Positions 48,358 through 58,201 of a stretch of 64,000 nt of DNA are shown one piece after another. The stretch spans positions 669,865 through 733,864 of the forward strand of contig CAJJDO010000010.1 in NCBI GenBank assembly GCA_905183005.1. The letters are read 5' to 3'. The notes under the pieces were generated by a model. It saw only the letters and a list, made by a program, of their open reading frames with translations. It was not told the origin of the DNA and ran no database searches. Positions within the stretch are counted from its first letter, which is position 1, and each line of letters begins with the position of its first letter. The translations under genes were made by a program, and so were the position numbers. The DNA is from Paramecium pentaurelia (taxonomy: Eukaryota; Ciliophora; Oligohymenophorea; Peniculida; Parameciidae).

Positions 48358-50118
48358 ATGAATAAAGTTGCTTATCTTAAAAGGACTTAGACTGCTGGGA
48401 ATGCGTAATTTAATATATATATAGTAGTTTTCGATCAAGTCAAGAGAAGGATATAAAAGCATAAACATTTACTAAGATTACAAATTAATAGGAAGAGGAA
48501 GCCAGTCTAAATAAGTAACTCTAAACTTTGCATGCAAAGAGAGATGAATTAAAGGAATAAATTCAAATGAAAGAAAATGAAATAGAGAAGAAGAGAAGAC
48601 AAATTTATGAATAAGAGAGAGGTAGTAGATGGGGAGAAAATAAAAATCAAAAATAAAACCAATAAAATACATAAATGGATAAAAAATTGAAAATGAGAAG
48701 ACAACCTTAAAGTATTATTTAATTAATAAATAGACATTTAATTTAATCTAGCTTATTTATATTAAAAAGAGAATGAAATGCTAAATGAAACAGTTTAACT
48801 TAAAAATGATATAAATAAAATGAGAAGGGAAAAGGAAATGTTTAAAAAAATTCTTAAATAATTATAAGAAGATTGGATAGCTCATCATGAAAAAATGCTT
48901 GAAAGAAGTTAAGAATAAGAAAAAGCATTTTAAAGTTTACATTAAGAAATGAATACTATTAAATCATTAAGATGGAATGAAGCTTAAGAATAAAGAAAAT
49001 TTGGTAAAGAATTTAAAAGCATTTATGATAAATTTAAAGAATCTAAATCTCCTGAACATTAATCTAAATCAAGAGAGAAAAGTAGAGGCAAAAAAGAAAC
49101 TGATAATTATAAAAAAAAGAAACATAGAAGTGATAGTTATGAAAGATATAGTGGATCTGAAGAAGATGCAGATGCTGAAGATTTGAAATATGAAATATTA
49201 CATATTAATGAAACAGCTGATAAGAAAAAGAAAAAAATATTAGAAAGAGAATAAAAAGCATAATAAAATTAATAAGAATAATAAGCTTTAGTTGATTTAT
49301 AATCAGAAGTTTAAACTTATGATTAAACTTTAAAATAATTATATAATTAAACAAAATCAGAATAAATAGATGAAATTGTTAATATATTTGTTGAATAAGA
49401 AGAATAAAATTATGGGGCTTTTAAATATATTTATGAATAATCTGATGAATTAGAAATGCTTTAAAAATAAAATAAATTATTATTAATAGAAAAATAAGAA
49501 TTAGAAAATAGAGATTAAAAAATTATGGCAGATTAAAAATATAAATAGAAATTATAATTTGAAGAAAAACTAGTAAAAATCAAAGCAAAATAAGAGAAAT
49601 TATAAGAGAAATTATATGAAATATCTAAGATTCTTAAAGAGTTAATGATTAGTATTCCAATTATGTTTGAACGTATTGGCTGCAATTTAAAGGAATACAG
49701 TTAATTATTAGGACCTAAATTTGTAAATTTAAATTTCTATATAATAAGAGTTTTAAAGAAATGGATGAAGATAAACTATTAAAAGTATTGGGTGTTATTG
49801 AAATAAGAACGAATGATATTTTACAAATGTAAGATATTGCATAAAATCCTCGTCATAATTTTATGAAGAAAGATGTATAAATTATTATTAAATTAGGCTA
49901 AATAATCTAATTTTACTAAAATAGATGATGGAAATAATCAAGGAGATAATCCAAATGATGAATTATTATAAAGAATACGTAATAATCTAATCTGATTTAT
50001 TTTAGTTGATAAATTTAAGGATACTGAATTATCAGAATAGCAATTTTCCAAAGCTCAACTTAGAGATATAGCAGAAAAACATATAAGAGCAGGAACTGGA
50101 AAGAAAAAAAGAAATTGA
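48358..50118 (+). CDS. Outer dynein arm docking complex-type coiled-coil protein (CCDC63/CCDC114 family)
   Basis: About 547 aa after removing five introns (20, 22, 26, 22 and 27 nt); the total is then divisible by three and ends at TGA. The protein is almost entirely coiled coil. The diagnostic segment is FVEQEEQNYGAFKYIYEQSD near residue 330, matching the EEENFSLFNYVNE signature of CCDC63/CCDC114/ODA-docking proteins. The N-terminal part (TFTKITNQQEEEASLNKQL) also fits. A Lys/Ser-rich insertion near residues 210-260 is unusual. Family members tether outer dynein arms to ciliary doublet microtubules, consistent with a ciliate. The last three exons lie in the duplicated segment that starts at 49819. 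Confidence 0.75.
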
Positions 50119-50148
50119 TTCAAATTAATAATTTTTAATAGTAACTCA

Positions 50149-50882
50149 TCATTAATCATGTTATTAACTAATTTTATGTCTTTTTTTCAATTTTGAATTC
50201 AATTCTGTAGCTCCAACTACTTAATATATATTCTTTTCATTTTCACAAACTTAAATCTATAAAACTCGTTCAATTTTCTATTTTTATTATAAATTATTAT
50301 AATACCTTCCTGCATAAATAACATTCATCCTTATTTTTCCACATATCTAAAGCACAATGATAACATACTCCACCATGTCCACATTACATAAATAGGGCAT
50401 CTGGATCATTATCAAAACATATACAACATTAATTAATAGATGACAATGAAATTGATCTAGGTTAATTTTACTAAATAATTAGAATTAAATTATACTATTT
50501 ATTTATCTTACAAAATTGAAGTTCCTTTTAATTCATCTAAATTTTCATTTTCAATAATTTTAAAATTCATCATTGATGCAAGTTTAATTTTTTCATTAAT
50601 TTATTCTGTGTTTTTTTCAATTTGAGATGATAATGCTCTTTAATGAGTGGGTTTTTTAGTTTATTCTAATATTTTAGAATCATATTTTTTATCTGAATTA
50701 AGATCATCAAATCCAAAATAAGTTTTCGAAATTCTTTTTACTACTTTTGGTATTTACATTTATGCTTCCGAAACTTAACTCTCTATAAAACCTTATTTAT
50801 TAAATTGCTAAAGTTAAGCATCTACTTATTAAGTAGCCAAAGTATGGAGAGGATTTACAGAATCATTAAGAGATAAGAACAT
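50149..50882 (-). CDS. RING-finger protein, first copy (probable assembly duplicate)
   Basis: Identical to the gene at 51247-51980 and probably the same locus. It encodes about 226 aa after removing introns of 25 and 28 nt. The start MFLSLNDSVNP and the C-terminal RING finger are complete in this copy, so it reads as an intact gene. The copy ends 30 bp from the stop of the dynein docking gene, tail to tail. See the second copy for the domain description. Confidence 0.6.
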
Positions 50883-50915
50883 TTATAATGCTGATATCAA
50901 TTCTGATTTAAATTT

Positions 50916-50916
50916 N
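50916..50916. other. Single undetermined base joining two contig ends
   Basis: The only N in the window. It marks the junction of the two 1,097-bp identical segments and is best read as a scaffold gap of unknown size rather than a true base. Confidence 0.95.
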
Positions 50917-51216
50917 TTTTACAAATGTAAGATATTGCATAAAATCCTCGTCATAATTTTATGAAGAAAGATGTATAAATTATTATTAAATTAGGCTAAA
51001 TAATCTAATTTTACTAAAATAGATGATGGAAATAATCAAGGAGATAATCCAAATGATGAATTATTATAAAGAATACGTAATAATCTAATCTGATTTATTT
51101 TAGTTGATAAATTTAAGGATACTGAATTATCAGAATAGCAATTTTCCAAAGCTCAACTTAGAGATATAGCAGAAAAACATATAAGAGCAGGAACTGGAAA
51201 GAAAAAAAGAAATTGA
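50917..51216 (+). pseudogene. Duplicated 3' fragment of the dynein docking gene
   Basis: This stretch repeats the last three exons of the gene at 48358-50118, beginning within the codons for the QMQDIAQNPRHNF segment and ending at the same TGA. It has no start codon or 5' exons. If the repeat is an assembly artefact, as seems likely, this fragment does not exist in the genome. Confidence 0.85.
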
Positions 51217-51246
51217 TTCAAATTAATAATTTTTAATAGTAACTCA

Positions 51247-51980
51247 TCATTAATCATGTTATTAACTAATTTTATGTCTTTTTTTCAATTTTGAATTCAA
51301 TTCTGTAGCTCCAACTACTTAATATATATTCTTTTCATTTTCACAAACTTAAATCTATAAAACTCGTTCAATTTTCTATTTTTATTATAAATTATTATAA
51401 TACCTTCCTGCATAAATAACATTCATCCTTATTTTTCCACATATCTAAAGCACAATGATAACATACTCCACCATGTCCACATTACATAAATAGGGCATCT
51501 GGATCATTATCAAAACATATACAACATTAATTAATAGATGACAATGAAATTGATCTAGGTTAATTTTACTAAATAATTAGAATTAAATTATACTATTTAT
51601 TTATCTTACAAAATTGAAGTTCCTTTTAATTCATCTAAATTTTCATTTTCAATAATTTTAAAATTCATCATTGATGCAAGTTTAATTTTTTCATTAATTT
51701 ATTCTGTGTTTTTTTCAATTTGAGATGATAATGCTCTTTAATGAGTGGGTTTTTTAGTTTATTCTAATATTTTAGAATCATATTTTTTATCTGAATTAAG
51801 ATCATCAAATCCAAAATAAGTTTTCGAAATTCTTTTTACTACTTTTGGTATTTACATTTATGCTTCCGAAACTTAACTCTCTATAAAACCTTATTTATTA
51901 AATTGCTAAAGTTAAGCATCTACTTATTAAGTAGCCAAAGTATGGAGAGGATTTACAGAATCATTAAGAGATAAGAACAT
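51247..51980 (-). CDS. RING-finger (C3HC4-type) protein
   Basis: About 226 aa after removing a 25-nt intron (GTATAATTTA...ATTTAG) just before the RING and a 28-nt intron (GTATTATAAT...AAATAG) just after it. The RING finger reads CCICFDNDPDALFMQCGHGG, then CYHCALDMW and CYLCRK, which is a full set of zinc ligands. Such fingers usually recruit E2 enzymes for ubiquitin transfer. The first 130 residues are helical and Lys/Gln-rich (TYFGFDDLNSDKKYDSKI) with no named domain. The tail (IERVLQIQVCENEKNIYQVV) resembles the C-terminal continuation of MUL1/ RING-type proteins after the finger. No transmembrane helix is seen. The start was chosen as the first Met after a likely 5' spacer. Confidence 0.8.
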
Positions 51981-52068
51981 TTATAATGCTGATATCAATT
52001 CTGATTTAAATTTTACAGTAAAATAAGTTATAATAATTTAGTTGGTAATTAAGATTATTCTATTTACT

Positions 52069-52955
52069 TCAATAGCTAATTAATAATTTCCATAATTATA
52101 ATTTAACACTGATATTGGTATCATAAAAAACATAGAGGAACAAGATATCATGAATATTAATATCCATACATTTGTTATGACTAATTATAATTTATAATAA
52201 TAAACCCAAGTATTTTTAACGACTGCTTTATTCTAAAATAACTTGAATGCATAATGCCAATACAACAAATATGTAATATATAACAATTGATGCTGAGAGA
52301 CTAAATAATAGCCAAAGCATCCATAATGTGTATAACCATTAAATATCAAAATATCCCTCTATTTTTAAACTGAAAAATATAGATATTAGCAAAATACAAA
52401 TATTTCTAAATACATAAAACAAATTGATTTATTGTACTGATTCTTTAAAATACTAATTTCCCTCATTAATCTTAACTATTAATGAAATAAAGATATTTAT
52501 AACAGGGAATATGTTTGAAAATAACAATAACTCATTTGTTCTAGTGATTATATACATATTTATTGTTAATACATAGCATCCTTCAAAAAATAGTGAAAAT
52601 AATCTCATTATGGCTTGATTGTATTTTCTTTAAAAAATAATTATAAATAATGTGCTCTTACATATTAATATTAGCAAATGCTCTATAAAAGTATATTTAA
52701 TGGAGAATTTATAAGAATAATTTTGAATATATGCAATAGATCACATATAACATATTTCCATCGAATGCAAGTTCAAAACTTAAAATTAATACAGCAATTG
52801 CATAGATAGAATTTGAAAGCAATGCTTAACTCAATAACTCAAAGGCTTATTCATATCTAAATCTTTGATATATATAATGAATATTACATAGTTCCTATTG
52901 GTTGTATGTTTTCTAATGTTTACTAATTTTAAGAATTATTTAAATCTCTTCTCAT
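52069..52955 (-). CDS. Multi-pass membrane protein, TMEM185-like
   Basis: About 275 aa after removing introns of 25 nt (GTAATATTCA...TCAAAG) and 34 nt (GTAAGAGCAC...TTAAAG), both ending AAG. Hydrophobic segments are regularly spaced: NSIYAIAVLILSFELAF, LLLFSNIFPVINIFISLI, FRNICILLISIFFSLKIEGY, LYTLWMLWLLFSLSASIVI and IFVVLALCIQVI. The FFSLKIEGYFDIQW motif resembles the SLKLDG...W motif of TMEM185-type proteins, so that family is a tentative assignment. Function is unknown. The gene lies just outside the duplicated segment, 88 bp upstream of the RING gene on the same strand. Confidence 0.6.
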
Positions 52956-53311
52956 ATATATAAAAAAGATAGAAGAGAGTTTAATTAATAAATAATTTAA
53001 TGAAAAAATTAATACCTATGAAGAATGGAAAATTATATTTACTATAATAATTTAATTTTCTTTATAAATTGATTAATATAATAACTTCAATTCAAAAGCA
53101 TCATTAGTTAATTTGTTACTAAAAATATAATTCCTAGAATTTTTAATGAAAGTAATAATTCATTTTTATTTTTATTATCTATTAATTTTCAATAGCTGAA
53201 TTATTTTACTTTTTAAAAGATTTAAATGAATTAGATTTGAAGTACTTATAAAATTAGTTTACATTAAAAAATTTAGATTTATTAATAATAATATTACATA
53301 TCATAATAAAA
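52956..53311. other. 356-bp intergenic region
   Basis: A/T-rich spacer between two minus-strand genes. It should hold the promoter of the membrane-protein gene. Nothing else is seen. Confidence 0.45.
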
Positions 53312-54043
53312 TCAACTTAAATTATAAGAGATAGCTTATTATTGTAAAGATTTCAAAACTAAATTTTCATAATCTTCTAAAGTAACTTTTCCATCTCCAT
53401 CAGAATCAGTCATTTGTATCCAACTTCTCACATCATCAGGTGTTGGTTCATATTTCATGCCTAAATTTGAATACATATATACCCATTTATCTATATGTTT
53501 CTCTAATAATTTCATAAACTTCATCCTCTGTTATATAACCTGATCCATCAGCATCAAGTTTCTTAAATAATGTTCTAGCTACTTCTAAACGTTCTTCAAT
53601 ATAATTTGGTTATCTTATCTAAATATGAAAATCTTACTTATTCATTTATTATTATTGCTTGAAATGATATGGAGTACCACAAAACTTTTTTAAACAATAT
53701 TATTCAATATCCTACAAAGTTAATCGATTTTAAGAAGTTTCTAAGTTATAAGATTATGATAATAAATTTACTGTTAATTGCTTTCATAAATCCATTAGTT
53801 TCATTAACTTTAGGTTTTGTAACAATATTTTATGATCTATATGTATCAGTAAACATAGATCCAATGTCGACAACATCAATATATCCTTTATTACTAACTA
53901 TTGAAATCATTAAAGTATTTAGTACGATCATATGTTGAGAGTATCTTTCGAGCAAGCATTCTACATCCATCTGCATCTAAAATTCCACCATATGGTGTCG
54001 AAGGCATGTTATAAGGATTTGTCATACTATTTAGAGTATTCAT
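53312..54043 (-). CDS. Four-EF-hand calcium-binding protein of about 25 kDa
   Basis: About 216 aa after removing introns of 28, 31 and 22 nt; the length closes exactly at TGA. Four EF-hands are arranged in two pairs. Hand 1 (YDLSNKGYIDVVDI) and hand 2 (INKTSQNRLTLQDI) are degenerate at calcium positions. Hand 3 (LDADGSGYITEDEV) and hand 4 (TDSDGDGKVTLEDY) are canonical and should bind calcium. Length and arrangement recall the 25-kDa ciliate calcium-binding proteins TCBP-25 and PCBP-25, which are proposed to act in ciliary or cortical calcium responses; this is a likely but untested match. The N-terminus is short and polar (MNTLNSMTNPYNMP). An open upstream extension exists but looks non-coding. 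Confidence 0.85.
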
Positions 54044-54378
54044 AATTAACGAATTATTTATGTTATTTTATTAATAATTTAAATATATGTAGTTCTTCTT
54101 TAGCCTTTTATATATTAATATAGATATAATATTTTCACAAATCTTCTATGTTATTTATTACACCATTTGAAGTTTAATGTATGCCATTACGAAAATCAAA
54201 AAAAAATGCCAACTACAATTAATATTCTTTTTAAAATAATTTTCGAGTTTTAAATTAAATTAGACAATCTTTTTGATTATTTTTATTCAATTGTCACTTC
54301 TTCTCCATTGAAAAATTCAGTTTTATTTTGTTTTTAATTCAACTAAAACAATTTTAATAAAGGAAATAGACTATCAAT
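54044..54378. other. 335-bp intergenic region
   Basis: A/T-rich spacer 5' of the EF-hand gene and 3' of a small minus-strand gene. An in-frame upstream ATG near 54195 would extend the EF-hand protein but the added residues look like translated spacer. Confidence 0.4.
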
Positions 54379-54570
54379 TCATTTGTATTTATTTTAAGAT
54401 GAACTCTTTTTAAAATCTGAAGTTATCTTTCGAACCTAATTATGATATTTAAAAGGATCTTTTCTATTATCACTTCTGTATGAATTTAATACAAATTTCA
54501 TTTATCTTCCAGGTTCAGAATAAAATGGTTAAGATTTATATGATAAAATAGAATCCAACAGGTAATTCAT
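54379..54570 (-). CDS. Small 63-aa hypothetical protein
   Basis: A short frame from MNYLLDSILSYKSQPFY to a TGA. The body (YSEPGRQMKFVLNSYRSD, then DPFKYHNQVRKITSDF) has balanced composition and reads like real coding sequence, unlike nearby spacer. The frame is open further upstream for at least 30 codons without another Met, so the protein could be longer with an unseen first exon. No family is recognised. Confidence 0.45.
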
Positions 54571-54902
54571 TATCTTCCTTTGTTAATTACTATTTTGGAA
54601 ATTGAATTGAAAATTATTTAAGGTTTTGTAGAACTTTTCATTAATGAGTAATAAAAATAAATAATATTATACTATAATTAGAATAAATATATAATATTGA
54701 TAAATAATTACATTCTTAAGACTAAATTAGGTTCTTATTGTGAATTGCTAATATTTTTTATTCCAATTTAAGAAAGTAAATTAATTAAAGAATAATTATG
54801 GATAATTTACAATTAACTAGTTTTAAAGAATAAACCACAATAGTTTTGATGCCGTATCATCTCAAAAATATTTAAAAATCAATATAAAATGTAATTCCAA
54901 AG
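54571..54902. other. 332-bp divergent intergenic region
   Basis: A/T-rich spacer between the small minus-strand frame and the RPA43-like gene. No coding signal beyond a possible extension of the small frame. Confidence 0.4.
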
Positions 54903-55483
54903 ATGATTTTTACATGCAGAATACATAATTCAATTCCAGTAATTATATATTTAATTTAGAGCATTGTCATTGCAGTTAAAAAAGTTAGCCTAGTATCAGA
55001 ATATTTAGAAACTTTTGATGATCAACCATAAATGTTTATAGATATTGAATATACAGTAACATTATTACAATTACACTAAGGTAAATAGATTAATTATATT
55101 TTAGGTTCCTTAGTTAAAGGGAGATTAGTTCAATAATTTTAATCACATATCATTGTTTAGATCTTTAATATATTCAATGTTTTAATACCAGAAGATGAAA
55201 TAAATGAAAAATCATTTACTTGGAATGAAAATTTCAATGCCTTTATGAATAGTATTAATATTCATATACTTTAGGGTAAAATGAGATATTGGAAAATCAA
55301 ATAGAATTATAAATAAAAATTACAGAGGTTATTTTAAATGAAGCTGATTAAAAAGAGTTCCAAATTAAAGGTTCTTTAAAGGATAGAAAATAAACAGGGT
55401 AAATAGGATATCTTTAAAATTTGATTGGTGATTAGACTAAAATAGAAGGTATTATTGCAAAATCTCTTGATTGTATTAATTGA
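54903..55483 (+). CDS. RPA43-like RNA polymerase I subunit (tentative)
   Basis: About 168 aa after removing introns of 21 nt (near 54.94 kb), 24 nt (55081-55104) and 29 nt (near 55.28 kb). The start MIFTCRIHNS is followed by an N-terminal tip-like region (VSLVSEYLETFDDQPQ). The central part, VKGRLVQQFQSHIIVQIFN with NVLIPEDEI, fits the OB-fold of RPA43, which with its partner forms the Pol I stalk. A following strand pair (ITEVILNEADQKEFQIKG) also fits. It is shorter than animal RPA43 (about 330 aa) but close to small protist versions. Rpb7/Rpc25 relatives are alternatives. Two introns are needed to keep the frame. Confidence 0.5.
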
Positions 55484-55552
55484 CATCTAAATGTAAATTT
55501 GTTGATAATATTGAATTTGCTATTATATAATTAATAAATTTAATTTAATTCA

Positions 55553-58096
55553 ATGATAGAAGCATCTGATATATATAATTCAATAAAAGCAAACATTAGA
55601 GAATAACAAACAACATTTGATTTATTAAAATAAGCTTTAGATAATAATGATGATAAACTAAGTGATTGCATTCTATTAGTTTAAGAACATCATAATCTAA
55701 ATGAAGATTTCTTAATTGAATTATTATCTAAATTGGAAGAATAATTTGTTGATGCTTCTACTCTATTGAAAATATTTTAGAAAGGACTAGATAATCTTTA
55801 TTGTATAATATATATAATTAAATAGAGATATTAAATTAGGAAAAGAATTGGCATCTTATGTTATTAAAAACAAATTTCAAAGGAAAAAAGGAGAACTTTT
55901 ATTTGAAAAGCTTTTAGTACAATTTTGTTTTGATTTTGAAGAAGCTTAATACTTTTTTTAATCTTATCTTAATTTTGAAAATTAATTACTAGAAGGAGGA
56001 AATGAAAAAGAAAAGTATTTATTATTGAATAATTTATTTTAGAATATAAGTGAAAAATTAAATAAATCAAATCTATTAAAGATTATTTAAAATTTCTATG
56101 TAAGGTTTAGATAAATTCTGGCTTTAATATGAATAATTGGAAACAAATAAATAAAATTTAGATAAAGCATAAAAAAATTATCAAAACACAATTTAAAAGA
56201 TATAATAATTAGAAAATTTAGAATTGAAATTCAAGAATGCTTGCTAGAGTTAAGAGTAATAAGAAATTATAGACTTTTTTAAACAATTAGAATCGGTTTT
56301 AGATGAAAAATTAATTGAATTCCCAAAATTCATAAATTTTTATGAAAAGTTTTTTTACTTAAAATGGTAGTCAGAAAACTTTTAATAAAGTGATTCACTT
56401 TTGACTATTCTACAAGAAAAATTTATTGAAATTTTAAGATAACAATAGAATCCTCATGTTTTATAGAAATAACTCAAGAATTTAATTAGATTTCAAGTTT
56501 AACCTTTTCAAATATATATTTTATATTTAAGAACTCTTGAATAATTAAATAAAGATGATGAAGAATTTGAGTAAGATTTTTTATTTGCATAAAATTATGT
56601 TTAAAATGAAGATTTATTTAAATTTTCTCTTGAATTTATTTATAGATATACTAGACAATACTTAAATTTGACAGATAAATTAGATGAAAGATAGACAACA
56701 ATTAGAGAATTATTCAATTAATTAGCTGAAAAGAAATCATATTCTGATTAATAAAAAGCTAAAATTTATAATGAATTAGCAAAAGTAGAATGTTATTTAT
56801 TTGATAATAAATTAAATTCAAGAGCAGCATTTGAAAAATGTGTATAATTGGTTTGGGATAATAATTCTTATTGGAAAGATTATTATTATTCTTAAATTAG
56901 TTTACCAATAATTAATATTTAATAAAGAGATAGATTAAGAGGTATATTAAAGAGAGCTGTTGAATTATGTTTAGAAGATAATATTACAGCATCAGAAGAT
57001 TTACTTAACTTTGAAACATTATTTGGTAATGTTGAAGAAGTTTAGAAAGCAGAAGAAAGATTATAAAATGTTATAGAAACCATAGAAGATAATGATGAAT
57101 TAATATAAAAAGAAGAAGAAGAATAAGAAGAATAATAAGAAGAGAAGAAAGGATAGAAAAATAATAGAAAATAAAGTAAAGAATAAAATGAAGAAGAAAA
57201 GGCCCCAAAAGTATTTACAGACAGTTCAAAGACTATTTTTATTAAGTTTTTGCCAAAAGACTTATCAGCAAATGAAGTTATTGCTTTGATTCCTAATTGT
57301 GGGGCATTGGAATGTAGAATAGTAAAAGACAAAAATTAAGTTTCAAAAGGTTTTGCTTATGTAGATTTTACAAATGATGAAGATGCTCAATAAGCAGTTA
57401 ATATACTTAATAATAAAATGGTTGGTGGAGAAAAATTATATGCTGCAATATCTAAACCTCCAAAATTATATTAAGATGATAAGTTAACACTTTATATAGA
57501 TAATTTACCATATAGCATTACTGAATAATAATTAGCAAAAAAGGCTGGAGAGGGAGTTAAATAAATTAGAATAGTGAAAGATTCTTAAGGAAAGCCTAGA
57601 GGATATGCATATATTGAATATAATGAAGAATAAGATAAATAAAATGGATTAGAATTTCTAAATAAAGATCCTTATATAGATGGAAGAAAATATTTTGTAA
57701 AGCTTTCAGATTCTCTTGAAAAAATTAAATAAAATCATTAGAATAATTCTATTATTATTAAAAATTTACCTTTTAAAGTTAGAGAAATTGAAAGTAAATA
57801 TTTAGTATTAATTTTTAGTTAGATAAATTTTTGATGGAATGAATATAACATAAATAGAGATTCCAAAAAATGAATAAGGAAAACCTAAAGGATTTGCTTT
57901 TGTTGAATTTGAGAAATAAAAACATTTAAAATTGGCTTTAGATTTAAATGGTATTGAATTTAAAGGTAGAAGATTGGAGATTTAGAAAAAAGAGAAAAGA
58001 ATGATGAAAAAAAAAGAAGAATAGATTGAAATAGAAGAAGTATAAGATTTTAAACCAAAATCTAATTCAGATTTTAAGAGTTTATTTAAGAAATGA
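55553..58096 (+). CDS. SART3: SART3/Prp24-like U6 snRNP recycling factor
   Basis: About 821 aa after removing introns of 25 nt (ending ATAGAG), 28 nt and 25 nt. SART3 anneals U4 and U6 snRNAs and binds the LSm2-8 ring. The N-terminal 480 residues are helical HAT-type repeats (GLDKFWLQYEQLE, RAAFEKCVQLVW). An acidic linker follows. Three RRMs come next: TIFIKFLPKDLSANEV with KGFAYVDF, LTLYIDNLPYSITEQQL with RGYAYIEY, and SIIIKNLPFKVREI with KGFAFVEF. The C-terminus ends SNSDFKSLFKK, matching the short LSm-binding motif of SART3 and Prp24. HAT repeats plus this tail make SART3 a firm call, although the first two introns were placed by matching frames. It starts 69 bp after the RPA43-like stop. 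Confidence 0.88.
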
Positions 58097-58201
58097 ATAA
58101 TATATGTTATTGTAAAATTGAAAAAGAATAAAAAAGGTCATTAATAATAAAGTAGATCTTCATCTTCTAAGTCTCTTCCTATAATTTTGCTTCTATTAGA
58201 A

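Larger units (their letters stand above)
49819..52013. repeat. Exact 1,097-bp direct repeat flanking a single N
   Basis: Bases 49819-50915 reappear as 50917-52013, offset by 1,098, with no difference seen in the lines compared. A single N at 50916 lies between them. The first copy continues the upstream gene and the second continues into downstream sequence, the pattern expected when two overlapping contigs were scaffolded without merging. The genome most likely has one copy. A true recent tandem duplication cannot be excluded. Confidence 0.95.

Noticed and set aside
50149..51980. Two RING genes as a true tandem gene duplication.
   Set aside because: The exact identity, the shared ends and the single N point to one locus assembled twice; kept as two entries only to reflect the given sequence.
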